Shown in pieces: positions 1 to 9,500 of a stretch of DNA of 64,000 bases; the first letter of the stretch is position 1, and each line of letters opens with the position of its first letter. The position numbers and the translations under genes were made by a program. The notes under the pieces are model-generated. The model was given only the letters and a program-made list of their open reading frames with translations. It did no database searches and was not told where the DNA came from. The stretch is from contig NZ_CP045740.1 of assembly GCF_009650765.1 (NCBI RefSeq), forward strand, positions 1,550,001 to 1,614,000, written 5' to 3'. This stretch comes from Streptomyces sp. SUK 48 (GTDB lineage: Bacteria > Actinomycetota > Actinomycetes > Streptomycetales > Streptomycetaceae).

Positions 1-358
1 AGCCGAACAGCAGCAGGCGGGGGAAGGTCAGCGTGTAGCTGTTCTCGTTGTGCATCCGGATGGCCTGCGCGGGCGGCAGGTCGGTGGAGGAGAACACGTC
101 GTCGCCGAAGTCGCTGCGCGGAGTGGCCTTCTCCTGGTACTTGGCGCGCTCGGCGAACAGGGCGTCCCGCACCAGCGCGAAGTCGGCGGCGGTACGCACC
201 GGGAGCCCGCGCAGATACAGCGCGCCGTGCCGGGCGAGGACGCGGCGCAGCTCGTCCCGGCGGGTGCCGATCCAGTCCGCGGCGGCGGCCGCGTCCGGCA
301 GGCCCTCGACGACGGCGGTGACCGGGGCGCCGGGTTCCTCTGTCCAGTGGGGTGTCAT
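1..358 (-). CDS. SyrP-like Fe(II)/2-oxoglutarate hydroxylase, N-terminal part (cut by window edge)
   Basis: The first 119 codons of a TauD/TfdA-superfamily oxygenase are visible; the gene runs off the left edge. The segment MHNENSY near residue 102 carries the HxE half of the iron-binding facial triad in the form typical of SyrP-type aspartyl beta-hydroxylases. The distal His and 2-oxoglutarate-binding Arg would lie outside the window. The start overlaps the stop of the thioesterase gene by 4 bases, so it is the last visible gene of the NRPS operon and probably hydroxylates an amino acid held on a carrier domain. The substrate is inferred only from the family (Asp or a similar residue). Confidence 0.75.
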   Translation of the reverse strand, partial: MTPHWTEEPGAPVTAVVEGLPDAAAAADWIGTRRDELRRVLARHGALYLRGLPVRTAADFALVRDALFAERAKYQEKATPRSDFGDDVFSSTDLPPAQAIRMHNENSYTLTFPRLLLFG

Positions 359-1140
359 CGCGCGCCCTCCTCCGGCTCGGCGTCGGCGAAGTGGTCGGGC
401 AGGGCCTCCCACACCGACGGGGTGTAGAAGTGGCCGCCGGGCAGCGCGTCCACGCGCAGTCCGCCGGTGGCGCAGCGCGCCCACTGCTCGGCGACGGCCG
501 GTTCGATGACCGCGTCGTCCGCGCCGTACAGCACATGCACCGGTACGGACGTGGTGACGCCGGGCCGGGGCCGGTAGGAGTCGCGGACCGTGATGTCGGC
601 GCGCATCAGCTCGATCGCCATCTCCCGCAGGTCGGGGTCGTCGAGCGCGTAGTCGGGCAGCAGTCCGATGGTCCGCATCCACTCCACGAGGCTTCCCTCG
701 GTGTCCTCCAGGCGGGGGAAGCGGTCGCGTTCGGTGACGCCGCGGTCGGGCGCGTTGCAGGAGGAGACGATCAGGCGCTCCGGCAGCCGGGTGCCCCGCT
801 CGGCGAGCCGTACGGTGACGTCGAAGGCCATCCAGCCGCCCATGCTGTGGCCGAACAGACGGTAGGGGCGCTCCGGTGCGGCGGCCGCGGCGCCGGCCAC
901 GGCGTCGGTGGCGTCCTCGGCGAGGGCGTCCCAGTCGGGGGCGAACTCCTCGGCGAAGCGGCCCTCACGGCCCGGGTAGCAGACGAGGGCCAGGTCGGTG
1001 CCCTCGCCGAGCGACGGCAGCCATGGCCGGTAGGACCCGGTGCCGCCGCCGCAGAAGCCGAGGCAGACGAGGGAGCGGTCGGCGTCCGGCCGGGGTACGG
1101 GCCGGACCACGGTGGTGTCCTGGAGCAGGGGACCGGTCAT
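355..1140 (-). CDS. Type II thioesterase of the NRPS cluster
   Basis: A 261-residue alpha/beta hydrolase of the size usual for external (type II) thioesterases. The nucleophile motif GHSMGG places the catalytic Ser near residue 99. An Asp follows in LYGADD, and the catalytic His lies in the C-terminal GGHFY. Such enzymes clear mis-primed or stalled acyl groups from carrier-domain phosphopantetheine arms. The ATG start lies 2 bases after the MbtH stop, and the 3' end overlaps the SyrP-like gene, so all three are probably translated from one mRNA. The NRPS has its own C-terminal thioesterase, so this one is likely an editing enzyme. Confidence 0.9.
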   Translation of the reverse strand: MTGPLLQDTTVVRPVPRPDADRSLVCLGFCGGGTGSYRPWLPSLGEGTDLALVCYPGREGRFAEEFAPDWDALAEDATDAVAGAAAAAPERPYRLFGHSMGGWMAFDVTVRLAERGTRLPERLIVSSCNAPDRGVTERDRFPRLEDTEGSLVEWMRTIGLLPDYALDDPDLREMAIELMRADITVRDSYRPRPGVTTSVPVHVLYGADDAVIEPAVAEQWARCATGGLRVDALPGGHFYTPSVWEALPDHFADAEPEEGAR

Positions 1141-1142
1141 CG

Positions 1143-1361
1143 TCAGCCGGCCGTCCGGTCCATGGCCCGGCGCAGGCTCGCCGGGCGGATGTCGGTCCAG
1201 TGGGTCTCGATGTACTCCAGGCACGCGGCGCGGCTGTCGACGCCGTGTACGGTGCGCCAGCCGGCCGGTACGTCGATCTGAGCGGGCCACAGCGAGTGCT
1301 GCTCCTCGTCGTTGGCGAGGACCAGGTACTGCCCGTTCTCGTTCTCGAAGGGGTTCGACAT
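1143..1361 (-). CDS. mbtH: MbtH-like NRPS chaperone
   Basis: A 72-residue protein with the MbtH signature: MSNPFEN at the start, [10 protein letters not shown] near residues 17-26, then VPAGW. MbtH proteins bind the A domain surface and are often needed for solubility and adenylation activity. The chosen ATG gives the usual family length; a longer in-frame extension upstream has no homology. It sits between the FMN protein gene (153-base gap) and the type II thioesterase (2-base gap). The presence of MbtH suggests that one or more of the four complete A domains depends on it. Confidence 0.95.
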   Translation of the reverse strand: MSNPFENENGQYLVLANDEEQHSLWPAQIDVPAGWRTVHGVDSRAACLEYIETHWTDIRPASLRRAMDRTAG

Positions 1362-1514
1362 CGTGCTGTCCCGTCTGTCGTGGGCGGACGGCTGGTCGGT
1401 GCGGGAACCGGACACGTGGCCCGGGGCCACCTCGATCGTAGGAACGGATCGGCCCTCGAAGAGGCAGTTGGCGAGGCAGGTGGCGGGAAGTTTCGCCGCC
1501 GCCCGGCGAGTCGG

Positions 1515-2795
1515 TCAGGGCGTGCGGGCGGTCGTGGTGACGGGCCGGGGCGCGGGGTAGGGGGTGTCCGGGTGCCACAGGTCGTCGGTGTCCAGGTCGC
1601 GGGGCCGGTACTTGCCCAACGCGCTGACGATCAGGCGTAGTTCGAGGGCGAGGGCCGCCACCAGCCGGTCAAGTCCCGCCTCCGGGTCCTCGTCGACGGC
1701 GAGCAGCGCGGCGCGGCCGAGGCCCACCGCGCGCGCCCCGGCGGCCAGTGCCTTGGCGGCGCGGGCGCCTTCCCAGATCCGGCCGCTGACGAGCAGGCAC
1801 TCCCCGGGCCCCGGCCGTACCCGGCGCAGGCACTCCGCGAGCGGCAGGCCCACGTCGTCGAGGAAGGCGAGCGGGGCCCAGCCGGAACCGCCCTCGGCAC
1901 CGTCGACGGTGACCGAGTCGGCGCCGGCCGCCCAGGCGGTGGCGGCCGCCTCCCGCACGTCGCGGGCGGGGGGCAGTTTCACCCAGATCCTGGCCCGGGG
2001 GAAGTTGTTGCGCATCAGGCGGACCTGGTGGGCGAGGATCTCCTCGGTGAAGGTGCCGGGGCTGCCGCTGCGCAGCACACGGGAGGTGCCCTCGCCGAGG
2101 ACGGGCTCGACGGCGTACTGCTCCTGGAGCCGCTCGGCGTCCGCGGCGTCGACGACGGTCATGCCGCCGAGCCCCGGTTTCGCGCCCTGGCCCACCTTGA
2201 GTTCGAAGGCGAGCCGCCCGGCCTCCAGCAGCGGCTGCACGGAGGGGTCGCTGTAGACGAGGTTCCAGATCTCGGCGTCGGCGTCCTCGGTGGACTGCTG
2301 TACGGCCACGCCGCCGGCGCCCTCCAGGGCGTCCTGGTAGGCGGCGATGCGGCCCAGCAGGGTGCGGCCCTCGCGTTCGCCGAGCCGTCCGGTGCCGTTG
2401 ACGGGGCCGATGTTCTCCCCGACGACGATGGGGATGCCGAGCCGGGCCGCCTGCCGGGCGGCGGCCACTCCCAGGTCGCGGCTGGCGACCTGGGTGGAGC
2501 CGAACGCGGAGACGTACACCGGGAGCGCCGCCGGGAATCCGCCGATGTCGGTGGCCGTGTCCACATCCCGGTACAGGGGTTCGCGGGCCAGCTCGATCAG
2601 CTTCTCCAGCCGTCGCGGCACGAAGGCGGGCGGCACCAGCCGGGTCCGGTCGAGTTCGTCGTCCCGGGTGCGCCCGTCGGCGCCGAACAGTTCGCCGCCG
2701 TACGCGGACGCGGGCGGGAAGACGCGGGCCGCGCCCTGCCGGGCCCTGGCCCGTATCTCGTCCTCCGGGAAGCCGGGGGCATGCAGTGCGCTCAT
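1515..2795 (-). CDS. FMN-binding glutamate synthase-like protein
   Basis: A 426-residue protein resembling the FMN-binding alpha/beta-barrel of glutamate synthase (GltB central part). It has the phosphate-binding segments GADSVTVDGAEGG and LVSGRIWEGARAAKAL. It lacks the N-terminal glutaminase domain and the C-terminal GXGXG domain of full GltB, and I see no iron-sulfur cysteine cluster, so classical glutamate synthase activity is doubtful. It lies directly after the glutamate mutase genes, so it may supply glutamate or act on the 3-methylaspartate product. That role is inference from position only. Family assignment is firm, function is not. Confidence 0.75.
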   Translation of the reverse strand: MSALHAPGFPEDEIRARARQGAARVFPPASAYGGELFGADGRTRDDELDRTRLVPPAFVPRRLEKLIELAREPLYRDVDTATDIGGFPAALPVYVSAFGSTQVASRDLGVAAARQAARLGIPIVVGENIGPVNGTGRLGEREGRTLLGRIAAYQDALEGAGGVAVQQSTEDADAEIWNLVYSDPSVQPLLEAGRLAFELKVGQGAKPGLGGMTVVDAADAERLQEQYAVEPVLGEGTSRVLRSGSPGTFTEEILAHQVRLMRNNFPRARIWVKLPPARDVREAAATAWAAGADSVTVDGAEGGSGWAPLAFLDDVGLPLAECLRRVRPGPGECLLVSGRIWEGARAAKALAAGARAVGLGRAALLAVDEDPEAGLDRLVAALALELRLIVSALGKYRPRDLDTDDLWHPDTPYPAPRPVTTTARTP

Positions 2796-2854
2796 GTCGT
2801 ATCGCTCTCTCGCATGGGTGGACTCCCGTGGTCGGATGGCTCGCCGGGGGCTCT

Positions 2855-2910
2855 CACGACCGGGCCCGTACGGGCTCGGCCGCTTTCACGAGCGGGCCCG
2901 CACGGGCTCG
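2855..2910. repeat. Tandem 24-bp near-repeat at the end of the mutase gene
   Basis: Two copies of a 24-bp GC-rich unit (2855-2878 and 2887-2910, 22 of 24 identical, 32-bp period). The second copy encodes the last codons of the glutamate mutase large subunit and the first lies in the spacer. It looks like a small local duplication. No function is seen. Confidence 0.6.
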
Positions 2911-4190
2911 CGGTCCGGGCCGGCCCCGGCCAGTTCGCCGAGGTCCAGGCGCGTCTCGACGTAGTGCAGCGCGTCCAGGAGACCGCTGCTGGTGAGGGCG
3001 GCGGCCGGGCGGGCGCCGGCGACGTGCCCGATCGGCATGGCGCCGATGGAGCTCCAGCCCAGCCGGCCCCGCTCGTCGATGAAGCCGGCGCTGCGGCCGG
3101 CGTTGTCGGGGTGCAGGCAGTACGGCACGTCGAGCCAGCCCCGGTCGAACGCCGTGAGCAGGGCGCGGCCGATGTCGGGGCCGGCGCAGAGCACCGCCTC
3201 GACGAGGGCGCGGGCCTCGGCGTACACCTGGGTGTCCCGGTCGCCGCCGTCCGGCGCGCCCGGGCCGCCGGGGCGGACGGTGCGGGCCGTGTGCGCCGAG
3301 GTCTCCAGCGCGGCGATGTTCTCGGCGATGGTGGGGATGCGGCGCGCCTCCACCGTGGTCTTCACGATGAGCCGCTGCGCCCCGGCCCGTACCGCGAGCC
3401 GCACCGCCCGGTCCTGTAGGGCGCGGGCGCCGGACGGGGTGCGCGGGTAGACGCCCATGTAGGTGTAGACGACGATGTGCCAGTCGACGCCGGGCAGCAG
3501 GTCCGCGGCGAGGGCGCGCAGCGCGCGGACCGCCTCCTCGTCCTGCTGCGGGTCGGTCTGCTGCGCGTAGCTCAGGGAGATGCTGCGCAGCCCGTGGCGG
3601 ACGAAGAACATCCCTTCCAGCACGGACAGCGCGACCAGCAGTCCGGGCGGGCACAACTGGCCCATCATGCAGCCGCCGAAGGACTCCAGGTGCGGCTCGA
3701 CGCCCGGCCGGCGGGCCTCGGCGAGCAGTTCGCAGGAGCGGGCCCAGTTGTCCACGGCGTCGGCGAGCGGTGTGCGGCTGTACGGCAGGCAGTAGGAGAC
3801 GGGGCCGCCCTCGGTGGCGTGCAGTCCGGCCGCGAGCAGGCCGCGGACGATGTTCTGCGGGGCGGCGGAGCCGTGCCGCACCTGGACGGGGAAGGCGGGT
3901 CCGTCGATCCCGTCGAGCATCCGGCGGGTGGCGGCCGGGCCGTGGGTGAGGATCGGGTAACCGTTGAGGTCGGTGCCCTCGGCGACGGCTTGCCGGGCGG
4001 CGGTGAGGTCGCCGACCCGGGTGTAGCTGTCGAGGGTGAGCGTGCCGACCGCGGTGGCGTCCGCGTCGCGGGTGGCGAGCAGGCCCCGGCGCATCCGCTC
4101 CGGTGAGCCGAAGCCCATACGGGGCTGGACGACGAGTTCACGCGCGCCGCGGACGAACGCGCCGAACCCGCCGCTGATCGGGGCGTCCAT
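2886..4190 (-). CDS. Glutamate mutase (methylaspartate mutase) epsilon subunit
   Basis: A 434-residue TIM-barrel protein of the MutE/GlmE family. Diagnostic stretches include GFGSPERMRRGL near the N terminus, PVQVRHGSAAP, and GGCMMGQLCPP before the middle. With the B12-binding sigma subunit it rearranges L-glutamate to (2S,3S)-3-methylaspartate through an adenosylcobalamin radical. It is slightly shorter than the clostridial epsilon subunit (about 480). Its ATG overlaps the stop of the sigma subunit gene (ATGA), so the two subunits are translationally coupled. The context indicates that 3-methylaspartate is a building block of the NRPS product. Confidence 0.88.
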   Translation of the reverse strand: MDAPISGGFGAFVRGARELVVQPRMGFGSPERMRRGLLATRDADATAVGTLTLDSYTRVGDLTAARQAVAEGTDLNGYPILTHGPAATRRMLDGIDGPAFPVQVRHGSAAPQNIVRGLLAAGLHATEGGPVSYCLPYSRTPLADAVDNWARSCELLAEARRPGVEPHLESFGGCMMGQLCPPGLLVALSVLEGMFFVRHGLRSISLSYAQQTDPQQDEEAVRALRALAADLLPGVDWHIVVYTYMGVYPRTPSGARALQDRAVRLAVRAGAQRLIVKTTVEARRIPTIAENIAALETSAHTARTVRPGGPGAPDGGDRDTQVYAEARALVEAVLCAGPDIGRALLTAFDRGWLDVPYCLHPDNAGRSAGFIDERGRLGWSSIGAMPIGHVAGARPAAALTSSGLLDALHYVETRLDLGELAGAGPDREPVRARS

Positions 4191-4660
4191 CAGCGGCGCA
4201 CCCCCGCCGTGAGCGCGTCGAGATAGCGGCGGAAGGGCGGTGTCCCGTCGCTCTCGTCGAACACCTCGGTGAACCCGGCGGCCCGCAGGCTCGGCAGCCA
4301 GGACCGTGCCGTGTCCTCCGTGGTGCCGAGTTTCCCGCCGATCACCACCGGGAGCGCGGCGAGCCGCGGTTCGGCGCGCACCCGTGCGATCAGCCGCAGT
4401 CCGTCGGCGGCGCCGTGGCCGTTGACGCTGCTGACCACGACGAGGTCGGGGCGGTGCGCCAGCGCCTCGGTGACGACGAGGTCCTCGGGGACACAGGCCC
4501 CGAGATTGGTCACCCGGTGTCCCCACTCGGCGAGGAGGAGCTGGAGGTAGATCAGGTTCCAGGTGTGCGCGTCGGACGAGGTGCCCGTCACCACGACGTC
4601 GAGCCCGGTGGCCGGGGTGCCCCGGGTGGGGCGCGCGGCGCCGGGGGCGGAGGTCTGCAT
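4190..4660 (-). CDS. Glutamate mutase sigma subunit, cobalamin-binding
   Basis: A 156-residue Rossmann-like B12-binding protein. The cobalamin motif appears as SDAHTWN: the Asp and axial His of DxHxxG are present, but the Gly is Asn. Later segments VSSVNGHG and VIGGKLGT match the SxL and GG motifs that hold the nucleotide tail. A good ribosome binding site (GGGGGAG) precedes the ATG. It overlaps the epsilon subunit gene by one base. The Gly-to-Asn change may be normal in actinobacterial homologues; this cannot be settled here. Role: carries adenosylcobalamin for glutamate to 3-methylaspartate conversion. Confidence 0.85.
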   Translation of the reverse strand: MQTSAPGAARPTRGTPATGLDVVVTGTSSDAHTWNLIYLQLLLAEWGHRVTNLGACVPEDLVVTEALAHRPDLVVVSSVNGHGAADGLRLIARVRAEPRLAALPVVIGGKLGTTEDTARSWLPSLRAAGFTEVFDESDGTPPFRRYLDALTAGVRR

Positions 4661-4681
4661 GCGGACTGCTCCCCCGTCCGG

Positions 4682-5431
4682 TCAGTGTCCGGCCCGTACG
4701 GCGGTGCCGTACGCGGACGTCGTGGCACCGGCGGTCTCCCCGCCGTCGATCACGAGTTCCTGGCCGGTGAGGAAGCCGGCCTCGGCGGAGGCCAGATAGT
4801 GGAAGGCGGCGGCGATCTCGGCGGGGTCGGCGTGCCGTCCGGCGGGGATGCGCGCGTTGGTCTCGGCGAGCATCTCCTCGGTGTACTCGGCGAGTTGCAT
4901 GGGTGTGAGGACGCCGCCGGGGCTGACGCAGGCGACCCGCACCACCGGGCTGAGTTCCAGCGCGAAGGTCTGGGTGAGGGCGACGATGCCGGCCTTGGTG
5001 GCGTTGTAGTCGGCGTAATAGGGGTATCCGCGGCGGCCGTTGACGGACGCGGTGGCGAGCAGGACGCCGTGTCCCTGTCCGGTCATGATGCGGGCGGCGG
5101 CCTGCCAGACCCCGAGGACGCCCAGGAGGTTGACGTCGGTGATGCGGCGGGCGTCCTTCTCCTCGATGTCGAGGACGCCGTGCCGGACGCTGATGCCGGC
5201 GTTGGCGATGACCACGTCGAGGCGCCCGGTCTCCCGGTGGACGTCGGCGAGGGCCTCCCGTACGGCGTCCCAGTCGGCGGTGTCGGCGCGTATCCACCGT
5301 CCGGCCGGGTGGCCGTCCGGTTCGGGTGCCTTGATGTCCAGGCCGACCACGTGGTCGCCCGCCTCGGTGAAGCGCAGGGCGGTGGCGCGGCCGATGCCGC
5401 TGGACGCGCCGGTGATGACGACGGTGCGCAT
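4682..5431 (-). CDS. Short-chain dehydrogenase/reductase in the NRPS cluster
   Basis: A 249-residue classical SDR. The cofactor motif GASSGIG is at residues 8-14, NAG near 77, the catalytic Ser near 129, and YNATK gives Tyr142 and Lys146. An acidic residue after the second strand (GLDIK) suggests NAD rather than NADP, as a tentative reading. It lies between the clavaminate-synthase-like oxygenase and the mutase genes, 21 bases before the mutase sigma start. It could oxidise a beta-hydroxyl group made by one of the oxygenases, but the substrate is unknown. Confidence 0.88.
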   Translation of the reverse strand: MRTVVITGASSGIGRATALRFTEAGDHVVGLDIKAPEPDGHPAGRWIRADTADWDAVREALADVHRETGRLDVVIANAGISVRHGVLDIEEKDARRITDVNLLGVLGVWQAAARIMTGQGHGVLLATASVNGRRGYPYYADYNATKAGIVALTQTFALELSPVVRVACVSPGGVLTPMQLAEYTEEMLAETNARIPAGRHADPAEIAAAFHYLASAEAGFLTGQELVIDGGETAGATTSAYGTAVRAGH

Positions 5432-5508
5432 GTCTGACTCCTTGGTCGCACGTGCGGGTACAGGAGGTGGAGGGGCGGTGGGCCCGGACGCGAGGGGGCC
5501 GGCAGGGG

Positions 5509-6525
5509 TCAGAACAGCACCCGGCCGCGCGTCGCCTGGCTCACCGGGGCCGCCTTGCGCAGATCGCGGCTGACGATCATCCGCTTCAGCCAGCGGTCGC
5601 TCCCGTCGTAGCGCACGGGGTACGCCTTGCGGCCGTGCACCGCCAGGTAGTTGTCGACGATCAGCAGGGAGCCCTGCTCCACGACGACCGTGTGCTGCAC
5701 CCGCTCCAGCTCGGCCATCAGGGTGTGCACGGCTCGTTCGGCCGCCGGCTGGTCGGAGGCGCAGCGCATGAAGGGCAGGTCGATGCGGATGTAGGGCTGG
5801 TCGGGGTCGCCGAACAGGACGGGCACGGCGTCCGGTGCGTGCAGCATCTGCTCCATGCGGGCGAGCGCCGGGTGGTCGGGGTGGCGCAGCTGGAGCTGCC
5901 GGATGTGCTCGTCGTCGGGAAGGATGTGGAACAGCGGACGCATCAGCAGGGCCAGTTCCTCGCGGCTGAGCTTGACGTCCCGGACGGACGCGAGGATGGT
6001 CGGCACCCGGTCGTGGTTGCGGATGCCGAACAGCAGCAGGTAGTCGCAGCGGCCGGGGTGGAAGCCGTCCTCGGTGTGGAACTCCAGCAGGGTGGCGCTG
6101 CCGTGGCCGCTCTGGCGCTCCTCGTCGCCGTAGATCGGCAGGATGTTCTGGATCATCCGGCCGAGTTGCAGGGTGGACCAGGTGAAGGGGTCGCCGAGCG
6201 CGGTCGCGCACATGGCGAGGAAGAGTTCCTGTTCCAGGGTGGCCGTGGGGTCCGTTGGCTGGTCCCAGTGGCCGGGGGTCGGTCCGACGGCGATGTCGTC
6301 GACCGGGAAGCCGTGGATGAGCAGGCCGGCGGCCGACTCGGTGCGACGGAACGTCTCCAGGAACTTCTTCAGGCGTGGCGGCAGTCCGGCGTCGGCGAAG
6401 CGGTTGTCGTCGTAGCGGGCCGGGTCCGCCGGGTCGGGCAGGGAGGCGGCGAGTCCGGCCACCTCCTCCCGTATCCGGGACACCTCGGCATCGGACAACT
6501 CGTATTGGAGGACGGTCTCTTTCAT
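5509..6525 (-). CDS. Clavaminate synthase/VioC/AsnO-type beta-hydroxylase
   Basis: A 338-residue Fe(II)/2-oxoglutarate oxygenase of the clavaminate synthase-like branch that includes VioC (arginine), AsnO (asparagine) and MppO. FHTEDGFHP supplies the iron ligands His150 and Glu152. VHGRKAYP near 296-303 supplies the distal His, and the following DRWLKR contains the expected 2-oxoglutarate-binding Arg. Full family length. It is the first gene after the NRPS. Members hydroxylate the beta carbon of a free amino acid. Asn or methyl-Asn would fit the pathway, but the residues I can read do not fix the substrate. Confidence 0.85.
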   Translation of the reverse strand: MKETVLQYELSDAEVSRIREEVAGLAASLPDPADPARYDDNRFADAGLPPRLKKFLETFRRTESAAGLLIHGFPVDDIAVGPTPGHWDQPTDPTATLEQELFLAMCATALGDPFTWSTLQLGRMIQNILPIYGDEERQSGHGSATLLEFHTEDGFHPGRCDYLLLFGIRNHDRVPTILASVRDVKLSREELALLMRPLFHILPDDEHIRQLQLRHPDHPALARMEQMLHAPDAVPVLFGDPDQPYIRIDLPFMRCASDQPAAERAVHTLMAELERVQHTVVVEQGSLLIVDNYLAVHGRKAYPVRYDGSDRWLKRMIVSRDLRKAAPVSQATRGRVLF

Positions 6526-6546
6526 GGATCGGCTCTTTCCTCGGTG

Positions 6547-9500
6547 TCAGTCTCGGTGCGGGTTGCGGACCATGAGGGCGGCGATCTCGGCAAGGGGCTG
6601 CGGACGGGTCATGTCCAGGTGGGCGCAGGCGACGGCGTGGCTCCGGATCCGGCCGGTGACCTGTGGCCGCCAGTCGTCCGCGACGGGTGCGGCGGGGTCG
6701 CGGTCCTCGGTGGCCGTGAAGTGCAGCACATCGCCCTCGAACACTCCCGGCTCGGCCGCCTCCGCCAGGGCGACGATGTGCGCGGCGGCGGTCGCCAGCG
6801 AGGCCACGAACGATTCGTCGAACGCGGTGTCGAGGCCGGTGCCGGCCGTGCCTTCCCGGCGGAGGAACCCGGCGATGTCGGCGGGGTCGAAGCGGCTGTC
6901 CGGGGCCGTGCCGGCCAGCGGGTAGGAGTCCATCAGGGCGAGCAGGGCCACCTCCTCGCCCTCGGCGCGCAGCCGGCAGGCCAGGGCGTGCGCGATGTTC
7001 CCGCCGAGGGACCAGCCGAGCAGGTGGTACGGCCCCTGCGGCCGCACCGCGCGGATGCGGCCCAGATAGTCGTCGACCAGGTCGTCCCAGCGCGCGGGCA
7101 GGGCTCGCTCGTCGGCGCCGGGCCGGCGCGCCTGGAGGCCGTAGACCGGCCGGTCGCCCAGCGCGGCGGCCAGGCCCGCGTAGCACCAGGCGAGCCCGGT
7201 TGCGGGGTGGACGCAGAACAGCGGCGCCCCGGTGCCGGACGTGCTCAGCGGCAGCAGCAGGTCGGAGCCGGCGGTGTCCCGGCCGTCGGCGCGGGCGGCG
7301 AGGGCGGCGACCGTGGGGGTGCGGAAGAACCCGGGCAGGGTCAGGTCCCCGAGGACGTCGGGCCACTGGGCGCGGACGCGGGCGACCACCCGGGCGGCCA
7401 GGAAGGAGTGGCCGCCGAGGTCGAAGAAGCTGTCGTCCACGCCGGTGCCGCGCACATCGAGGACCTCTTCGAACAGGGCGGCGAGGGAGCGTTCCAGCTC
7501 GCTCTCGGGCGCCCGTCCGAGTCCGCCGTACTCGGGTGCGGGCAGGGCCCGGCGGTCGAGCTTGCCGTTGGCGGTGACGGGCAGCACGCCGAGGGGGACG
7601 AACGCGGCGGGCACCATGTACTCGGGGAGCGTGCCGGCGACGAACGCGCGCAGCCCGGCGGGGTCGGGGGTGCGGCCGGGCGCGGGCACGACGTAGGCCA
7701 CGAGCCGCCGGTCGCCCGGCCGGTCCTCGCGGAGCACGACGGCACCGTGCGCGATGTCCGGGTGCCGGCCGAGGGCGGCCTCGATCTCGCCGGGCTCGAT
7801 CCGGAAGCCGCGCACCTTCACCTGGTCGTCGACGCGCCCGCAGAACTCCAGGCTGCCGTCGGCCCGCCAGCGTGCCAGGTCGCCGGAGCGGTACATGCGC
7901 GCCCCGGCCGCGAACGGACAGGCGACGAACCGTTCCGCGGTCGCCCCGGGCCGCCCGGCGTAGCCCCGGGCCAGGCCGTGTCCGGCGATGTACAGCTCTC
8001 CGGTGACACCGGCCGGAACGAGCCGCAGCGCCTCGTCGAGGACGTACACCCGGGCGCCTTCCACGGGCCGTCCCACGATCGGGGTGGAGGTGCCGCGCAG
8101 GGGTGTGGTCAGCGTCTCGACGGTGCACTCGGTGGGGCCGTAGAAGTTGTGCGCCGCCACCTCCGGTTCGGCGAGCAGCCTGCGCCACAGCGGCTCGGGA
8201 ATGGCCTCGCCGCCGAAGGTCAGGGTGCGGGGGGTGAGTTCGGGGGTGCCGAGCAGCCCGTGCTCCAGCATCTCCAGGCCGTAGGTGGGCGTGGTGTCGA
8301 GGAAGTCGACGCCGTGCCGTCCGACGTAGCCGACCATGGCCGCCGGGTCGCGCCGGGTGGCGTCGTCGAGGAGGTGCAGTTCGTGCCCGGCGAACAGGGC
8401 GAGCAGTCCCATCCAGGAGGCGTCGAAGGTGAGCGGCGCGGTGACGGCCACCCGGGCGGCGCGGCGGCCGGTGGCCCGGACGTGCGCGGCGAACAGGGTC
8501 GTCTCGTGGCTGTGCAGGAGGTTGACCAGGGCCCGGTGCTCCACGACGACGCCCTTGGGGCGCCCGGTGGATCCGGAGGTGTACAGGACGTAGGCGGGGT
8601 GGGCGGGGTGCAGCGCGGGCACGTCCGGGTCGTGCTCCGGGCCGCCGGGCGCGCACCGGTCGAGGTGCAGGACGGGTACGGCGTCGGGGGCGAGGGCCTG
8701 GGCGAGTTCGGCCGTGCTGATCAGCAGGAGGGCGCCGGCGTCCTTGAGGACGTGGGCGATGCGTTCGGCGGGGTGCCCGGTGTCCAGCGGCAGATACACG
8801 GCTCCCGCCTTGAGCACAGCGAGCAGGGCGACGACCGACTCGACGGACCGGTCGAGCAGGACGGCGATCCGGTCCTCGGGTCCCGTGCCACGCCGGATCA
8901 GTTCGTGCGCGAGCGTGTTGGCGAGCGTGTTGAGTTCGCCGAACGTCAGCTTCCGTTCGTTCAGGACGAGCGCCACGGCGTCGGGCCGGGCGGTGGCCTG
9001 CTCCTCGAAGTACCGGTGCGCGGGGCGTTCGGCCGGCGGTGCGGCCTCCTCGTCGCCGCTCCACGCGCCGAGGAGGAGGGCGCGTTCCGGGGCGGACAGC
9101 ACGTCGGCCCGCCCGAGGGGGGCGTCCGGGTCGGTGACGAACGCGGCGAGCAGCCGCACCAGCCGGTCGGTCAGGGTCCGCACCGTGCCGTGGTCGAAGA
9201 GTTCGGTGGCGTACTCGACGGTCCAGCGCAGTCCCGCCGGGGCGCCGTCGGCGGTGTGGGCCTCCTCGACGCCGAACAGCAGGTCGAACTCGGCGACATG
9301 GACGTCCACGGGGTGTTCCGCGACCGCGGTGCCGGCCAGTTCGAGTCCGTCGCCCGAACCGTTCTTCAGGAGCAGCATGGTCTGGAAGAGGGGATGCCGG
9401 GCCGTGGACCGGGCGGGGTTGACCGCCTCCACCACCCGCTCGAACGGCAGATCCTGATGCGCGTACGCCTCCAGATCCGCCGCCCGCACCCGCGTCAGCA

